Origin: Mangrovactinospora gilvigrisea
GTDB lineage: Bacteria > Actinomycetota > Actinomycetes > Streptomycetales > Streptomycetaceae
Direction of reading: 5' to 3'
Assembly (NCBI RefSeq): GCF_001879105.1
Contig: NZ_MLCF01000056.1
Location: 1 to 49,149 of the forward strand
DNA: 49,149 bases
Part shown: one piece after another, positions 46,401 through 49,149 of the stretch
Layout: every line of letters begins with the position of its first letter
Numbering within the stretch: the stretch's first letter is position 1
Made by a program: the position numbers and the translations under genes
The notes under the pieces: model-generated
The model's database searches: none
What the model was told of the DNA's origin: nothing
Seen by the model: the letters and a program-made list of their open reading frames with translations, nothing else

Positions 46401-46654
46401 ACCTGCTGCAGATGAAGCCCGACGGCCAGGGCAACCTCGCGCCGGTCTGGGACACCCAGCTGCTGGAGCAGCTGTGGGGCCACACCTTCGACCCGCTCGG
46501 CCCCAAGCCGTCCGGCAAGGGCTTCACCATGAACGGCGAGAAGGTGACGATCGCCAAGGGCAGCGGCGTCACCGGCGCGGCCGGCGCCGCCGCCCTCGAC
46601 CAGGCGCTGAAGAACACCAGCCAGCGCATCGCGGTGGTGTGGATCGGCGGCTGA
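43439..46654 (+). CDS. Pro/Gly-rich membrane protein with extracellular peptidoglycan-binding-like domain
   Basis: A 1071-aa single-pass protein. About 740 residues of low-complexity Pro/Gly/Ala/Gln sequence precede a basic stop-transfer K-R-K-G-R-S-K-P and one membrane helix (about 748-768). A C-terminal domain (about 770-1071) follows that resembles the YoaR/VanW-associated peptidoglycan-binding fold (T-V-L-G-V-D-I-G-G-L-N-R-A-D-A near 781). The membrane orientation suggests a cytosolic tail and an outside domain. Residues 253-390 hold near-identical repeats; the DNA from 44198 recurs at 44447 with one mismatch in the first 85 bases. Codons there use third-position T more than elsewhere. 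GTG 43439 has AAGGTGAAG upstream. It ends back to back with the minus-strand gene. Confidence 0.82.
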   Translation: MSRNTDQDPNYPGQGGPEGERDDGDQRETRTETTLTTRIRVAIPGARPMPPMVLREPVGDGEAPPNPPADGTSGGGPLPRRTPKTPHWHASPAPGGGASAPAASAAPSAPATSVDETGISDWFRPKRPGADTGSHPRPDLTGPAPVPTPEPAPDGGTSRGSGLLAGGFMAMREGQAQAQASRDDAPQTAAPAADPFPTAPSEPLPPAPDPSAAASPFGAEGALPRRGGAPAPSWGDGPSYVEPAYPGAEAGPGLTPGAGAGVGGGLDPRQGGSGMSGYADGPGQTPAGGIPVPGAGAPGFGDGPGLSGYADGPGQTPAGGIPVPGAGAPAFGDGPGLTPGAGAGVGGGLDPRQGGSGMSGYADGPGQTPAGGIPVPGAGAPGFGDGPGRTPAGGIPAAGPGAGPGFPDGQNAGFPGGPGLGGPGVASGGDVFGGAGAPTPRQDGSPSFPGVPPLNGAGAPGYTAGPGNTPAGGMPIPGGPGAPMPPQEGSPSFPGVPPLNGAGGGAPAPGQDGSASFPSVPPLAGAPGNPGAPGNPGVAPEAAATARFLRSQHPTNEPDATGQFVVPPVSEDEPKPKAKQKKPKQQNPNQNPSQNPNRPQAPQAQAHAQAPAPTGPVDPRKPSPNTPSASADPAAGRNTEDTTRLGRIPAGPVSGPGGQPMPPLGAVPPGRQTPAGGLTPGAGRPAPQQQPQQPLPPQGQAQPQQQPQPQPQPRPDAAHSGVPPQQGAPAPAAAPPAPSAPAAKRKGRSKPVLAVGGIVGLAAAAYVVGLAMNHADVPLHTTVLGVDIGGLNRADAQQKLDSTLSARAGAPLRLTANGRTFRLDPSVAGLQLDTTKTVAAVAHKDYNPVTVIGSLFGVSHADDPVLVEDDDKLNAQLAKVGAKVGGTLREGGIAFKQGKAVAITPRSGTAVDPGTSGSAIKRAWVARMETGKDSPVGLSLKKEDPTVTSAAVSKAMHDFAKPAMSGLVTLKAGNYTIMFSPDTLSKNHLLQMKPDGQGNLAPVWDTQLLEQLWGHTFDPLGPKPSGKGFTMNGEKVTIAKGSGVTGAAGAAALDQALKNTSQRIAVVWIGG
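44198..44605 (+). repeat. 249-bp tandem duplication inside the Pro/Gly-rich gene
   Basis: The block starting at 44198 recurs at 44447, an offset of 249 bases or 83 codons. A shorter inner unit coding for S-G-Y-A-D-G-P-G-Q-T-P-A-G-G occurs at about 44263, 44356 and 44512. The frame is preserved. High DNA identity suggests recent duplication or gene conversion. Confidence 0.85.
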
Positions 46655-46661
46655 TCAGCCG
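46648..46661. other. Palindrome formed by two abutting stop codons
   Basis: CGGCTGATCAGCCG is a perfect 14-bp palindrome. The plus-strand stop TGA is at 46652-46654 and the minus-strand stop TGA is at 46657-46655, so the convergent genes meet with no intergenic base. Confidence 0.85.
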
Positions 46662-46978
46662 TCACCGCCGGCGCCCCGCCGCCGTCCGCGCCTCGCGGGC
46701 GGCGGCGGCACCGTTTTCCCGGCGACCAGCGCCCGCTCGTCGACCTCGACGACCGCGCCGTCCCGCCGCCGCACCGCCAGCCGACCATCCGTCCAGGACA
46801 GCAGCTCGCCCACCACATCCCCGAAGACCGGCCGGCCCTCCGGGCCGACCTCGAGAACACGGCGAACCGAAACCCTTCGGCCGACGTCGGAGCCAGTGAT
46901 ACGAATATCTGTGCCGCCGTTGCCGCCCTGCGCGGAGCCGCTGCCGCCGGCGGGGCCCACGGTCCCCTCACGCGCCAT
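46655..46978 (-). CDS. Small protein with SH3-like domain of Rv0428c type
   Basis: A 107-aa protein. The central segment (about 24-90: D-I-R-I-T-G-S-D-V-G-R-R-V-S-V-R-R, then D-V-V-G-E-L-L-S-W and A-V-R-R-R-D-G, ending A-G-K-T-V-P-P-P-P) matches, from memory, the N-terminal SH3-like domain that precedes a GNAT acetyltransferase in Rv0428c relatives. Here the acetyltransferase part is missing, and a basic R-R-G-R-R-R-G tail follows. It may be a stand-alone domain or a remnant. The ATG at 46978 is preceded by GGAGGG on the minus strand. It is divergent from ferredoxin (111 bases apart), so the promoters share that gap. Confidence 0.72.
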   Translation of the reverse strand: MAREGTVGPAGGSGSAQGGNGGTDIRITGSDVGRRVSVRRVLEVGPEGRPVFGDVVGELLSWTDGRLAVRRRDGAVVEVDERALVAGKTVPPPPARRGRRRGAGGDG

Positions 46979-47089
46979 GCGGACCCCTCCTGTGCATTCG
47001 AGCCTCCACAACGGTGATACTAGGTGTCGGGCATCGACGGACAGCGCGCTCCCTGCGCGTGAGCGCCCCAAACGAGGAGGAACGACAGC

Positions 47090-47413
47090 GTGACGTACGT
47101 CATCGCACAGCCCTGTGTCGACGTCAAGGACAAGGCGTGCATCGAGGAGTGCCCCGTCGACTGCATCTACGAGGGTCAGCGCTCCTTGTACATCCACCCG
47201 GACGAGTGCGTCGACTGCGGCGCCTGCGAGCCGGTCTGCCCGGTCGAGGCGATCTTCTACGAGGACGACACCCCGGACGAGTGGAAGGACTACTACAAGG
47301 CGAATGTCGAGTTCTTCGACGACCTGGGTTCCCCGGGCGGCGCGTCCAAGCTGGGCCTCATCGAGAAGGACCACCCGCTGATCTCCGTGCTTCCTCCGCA
47401 GAACCAGCCGTGA
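47090..47413 (+). CDS. fdxA: Seven-iron ferredoxin
   Basis: A 107-aa soluble electron carrier. The first cluster region C-V-D-V-K-D-K-A-C-I-E-E-C-P has the spacing of a [3Fe-4S] site, and C-V-D-C-G-A-C-E-P-V-C-P binds a [4Fe-4S] cluster. The C-terminal 50 residues form the helical extension of this type. GTG 47090 has GAGGAGG at 47074-47080. It lies 36 bases upstream of dapC, an arrangement I recall as conserved in actinobacteria. Likely electron acceptors or donors include 2-oxoacid oxidoreductases and cytochromes P450; none are encoded nearby. Confidence 0.95.
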   Translation: MTYVIAQPCVDVKDKACIEECPVDCIYEGQRSLYIHPDECVDCGACEPVCPVEAIFYEDDTPDEWKDYYKANVEFFDDLGSPGGASKLGLIEKDHPLISVLPPQNQP

Positions 47414-47449
47414 CCTCCCTCCGCACCGCTCTTCGGAGTTGATCCCGCA

Positions 47450-48652
47450 GTGACGCCATCGCACAACGGTGCCGCGGCCGCGCCGTCCCCGCAGCAGCCG
47501 GGGGCGGCGCGCCGCGTTTCCGACGCATCCGCATCCGCACCCGTCCCGCCCTACCTCGCCACCCCGCGCTCCGCCGCGCTGCCCCAGTTCCCCTGGGACC
47601 GCCTGGAGCCCGCCAAGGCCGTGGCCGCCGCCCACCCCGGCGGCATCGTCGACCTGTCCGTCGGCACGCCCGTCGACCCCGTCCCGGAGCTGGTGCAGGG
47701 CGCCCTGCGCGCCGCCTCCGACTCCCCGGGCTACCCGCTGACCGCCGGCACCCCGCAGCTGCGCGAGGCGCTCGCCGAGTGGCTGCGCCGCCGCGTTGGC
47801 GCGGAGATCGGCACCGCCGCAGTGCTGCCGCTGGTCGGCTCCAAGGAGCTGGTCGCCTGGCTCCCCACCCAGCTGGGGCTGGGCCGCGGCGACGCGGTCG
47901 CCCTCCCCGAACTCGCCTACCCCACCTACGACGTGGGCGCGCGGCTGGCCGGCTGCGAGCCGCGCACCTACCGCGAGCCCTGGGAGGCGGACACCGCCGG
48001 GCTCAAGCTCCTCTGGCTGAACTCGCCCTCCAACCCGACCGGGCGCGTCCTGACCAAGGACGAGCTGGCCCGGACGGTGGAGTGGGCGCGCGAGCACGGC
48101 GTGCTCGTCGTCTCGGACGAGTGCTACATCGAGCTCGGCTGGGACGCGGAGCCGCTCTCCGTGCTCCACCCGTCCGTCAACGGCGGCTCCCACGAGGGGC
48201 TGCTGGCGCTGCACTCGCTCTCCAAGCGGTCCAACCTGGCCGGCTACCGGGCGGCGTTCGCCGCCGGCGACGAGCGGGTGGTCCGCGAACTGCTGGAGGT
48301 CCGCAAGCACGGCGGCATGATCGTGCCGCGGCCGGTGCAGGACGCGATGGCGGCGGCGCTCGGCGACACCGTGCACGTCGACGAGCAGCGGGCCCGCTAC
48401 GCGCAGCGCCGCGCCGCGCTGCGGACGGCCTTCCTCAAGGCGGGCTTCACCATCGACCACAGCGAGGCGAGCCTCTACCTGTGGGCCAGCCGCGGCGAGT
48501 CCTGCTGGGACACCGTCAACCGGCTCGCCGAGCAGGGCATCCTCGTCGCCCCCGGCGAGTTCTACGGGCCGAAGGGCGACCGGCACGTGCGGATCGCCTT
48601 CACCGCGACGGACGAGCGCGTCCGCGCCGCGGTGGACCGCCTGGCGGGGTAG
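47450..48652 (+). CDS. dapC: Succinyldiaminopimelate transaminase
   Basis: A 400-aa fold-type I PLP aminotransferase that makes succinyl-diaminopimelate for lysine and cell-wall synthesis. Landmarks are the D-L-S-V-G-T-P-V-D-P-V-P segment near residue 68, N-S-P-S-N-P-T-G near 190, S-D-E-C-Y near 223 and the PLP lysine in S-L-S-K-R-S-N-L-A-G-Y near 260. The C-terminus has the substrate-binding Arg in H-V-R-I-A-F. The first 45 residues are a Pro/Ala/Ser-rich extension without homology to the domain; GTG 47450 is preceded by GGAG about ten bases away, and I see no better internal start. DapC with fdxA is a conserved pair in actinobacteria. Confidence 0.92.
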   Translation: MTPSHNGAAAAPSPQQPGAARRVSDASASAPVPPYLATPRSAALPQFPWDRLEPAKAVAAAHPGGIVDLSVGTPVDPVPELVQGALRAASDSPGYPLTAGTPQLREALAEWLRRRVGAEIGTAAVLPLVGSKELVAWLPTQLGLGRGDAVALPELAYPTYDVGARLAGCEPRTYREPWEADTAGLKLLWLNSPSNPTGRVLTKDELARTVEWAREHGVLVVSDECYIELGWDAEPLSVLHPSVNGGSHEGLLALHSLSKRSNLAGYRAAFAAGDERVVRELLEVRKHGGMIVPRPVQDAMAAALGDTVHVDEQRARYAQRRAALRTAFLKAGFTIDHSEASLYLWASRGESCWDTVNRLAEQGILVAPGEFYGPKGDRHVRIAFTATDERVRAAVDRLAG

Positions 48653-48665
48653 CCCCCGTCCCGCG

Positions 48666-49085
48666 TCAGCCGGTCTGGACGCCGGCGGGGACCATCAGGA
48701 AGACGTTGGCGTCCACCCGGTCGATATGGCCGCGGATACCGAAGACGATCCCGCTGCAGAAGTCGACGACGCGGCGGGCCATCGCGGTGTCCACATCGCT
48801 GAGGTCCACCAGGACGGGCGTGCGGTCGTCCAGGTGTTCGGCGACGGCGCGCGCGTCGCCGAACGTCCGCACCCGCACGAGCGCGAACCGGCGCGAGGGC
48901 AGGACGACGTGACCGGTCGTCGGGATGTCCTCGCGCTCGTCCTCGTCGTAGCGGCCGGGGTCGTACCGGCGCCCCGGCCGCACCGGACTCGGTGCCGCAG
49001 GCCACCTGCGCGGGTTGTCGATCGGAACCACCTCCGCGAGCCTCCCGGTCCCCCATGCGCCGTCCACGTTCTCTATCCCGGCCAT
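48666..49085 (-). CDS. SepF-like cell division protein
   Basis: A 139-aa protein whose residues 60-133 match the SepF core: F-A-L-V-R-V-R-T-F-G-D-A-R-A-V-A-E-H-L, then V-L-V-D-L-S-D-V-D and R-R-V-V-D-F-C-S-G-I-V-F-G near 104-116, then D-A-N-V-F-L-M-V-P. SepF binds FtsZ and anchors it to the membrane. The usual N-terminal amphipathic membrane helix is not visible; the N-terminus is M-A-G-I-E-N-V-D-G-A-W-G, followed by a Pro/Arg/Asp linker. Streptomyces carry extra SepF-like proteins (SflA, SflB) besides SepF, and this fits that class. ATG at 49085; the end lies 13 bases from the dapC stop, convergent. Confidence 0.88.
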   Translation of the reverse strand: MAGIENVDGAWGTGRLAEVVPIDNPRRWPAAPSPVRPGRRYDPGRYDEDEREDIPTTGHVVLPSRRFALVRVRTFGDARAVAEHLDDRTPVLVDLSDVDTAMARRVVDFCSGIVFGIRGHIDRVDANVFLMVPAGVQTG

Positions 49086-49149
49086 ACGACCATCAAAACA
49101 CTCGCCACGACCATCCCTTTGCAGCGACGCGCCCCACCCCGCCCAACTC

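Noticed and set aside
42770..46483. A 1237-codon open frame on the minus strand opposite the Pro/Gly-rich gene and mshB end.
   Set aside because: Low-complexity Gly/Arg/Ala text mirrored from the plus-strand repeats; the plus strand has a membrane helix and a recognisable C-terminal domain.

Overview
The window is a stretch of actinomycete chromosome, very GC-rich with strong third-position G/C. Several genes point to Streptomycetaceae: mshB (mycothiol synthesis), a SepF-like division protein, Tat-dependent lipoproteins, a PAS/GAF/SpoIIE/ATPase regulator and a BldK-type oligopeptide importer. About 32 protein genes fill nearly all of it. I found no rRNA, tRNA, CRISPR array, phage gene or transposase.

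Layout. (1) 36-899: a FolD-like protein in which isoleucine replaces the usual active-site lysine. (2) 1110-6495: an LplB/LplC-type sugar ABC importer of two permeases and two tandem, closely similar binding lipoproteins. It has no ATPase, and a DasR-like operator precedes it. (3) 6520-9645: a DsbA-like lipoprotein, a divergent APC amino-acid permease and a MutT-type Nudix hydrolase. (4) 9655-13214, minus strand: ATPase, ABC-2 permease, DesK-like kinase and DesR-like regulator in overlapping register, with a palindromic operator candidate upstream. (5) 13322-17416: a MITE-like inverted repeat, a small membrane protein, a beta-hydroxyacid dehydrogenase and a four-domain PP2C regulator. (6) 17417-18424: about 1 kb without a gene, holding two interleaved repeat families bounded by a perfect 29-bp inverted repeat. 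(7) 18425-22368, minus strand: a small coiled-coil protein and an actinobacterial Sdh1-type succinate dehydrogenase. (8) 22684-26427: an orphan peptide-binding lipoprotein and typA. (9) 26836-38962: two complete five-gene oligopeptide ABC importers that converge on one shared bidirectional terminator. The minus-strand one has the bldK gene order. (10) 39273-49085: a prolyl-oligopeptidase-family peptidase, a 64-aa membrane protein, mshB, a DUF-like membrane protein, a 1071-aa Pro/Gly-rich cell-wall protein, a small SH3-like protein, ferredoxin, dapC and a SepF-like protein.

How the parts fit. Peptide uptake dominates: three family-5 binding lipoproteins, two complete importers and a cytosolic S9 peptidase lie within 20 kb, which suits import and breakdown (or signalling use) of extracellular peptides. 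The sugar importer probably borrows a shared ATPase of MsiK type encoded elsewhere. Ferredoxin with dapC, mshB and the Sdh complex are housekeeping.

The most unusual signals lie between genes. One 17-bp core recurs downstream of four genes, twice as mirrored pairs between convergent genes. Long GC hairpins without a U-tract follow three of the binding-protein genes. A repeat array separates the PP2C gene from sdhB. A cluster of nine GATC sites lies in the promoter region of the orphan binding protein. I see no convincing new multi-gene system; the repeat and hairpin architecture is the best candidate for something undescribed. All homology statements rest on motif reading and memory of families, not on searches.
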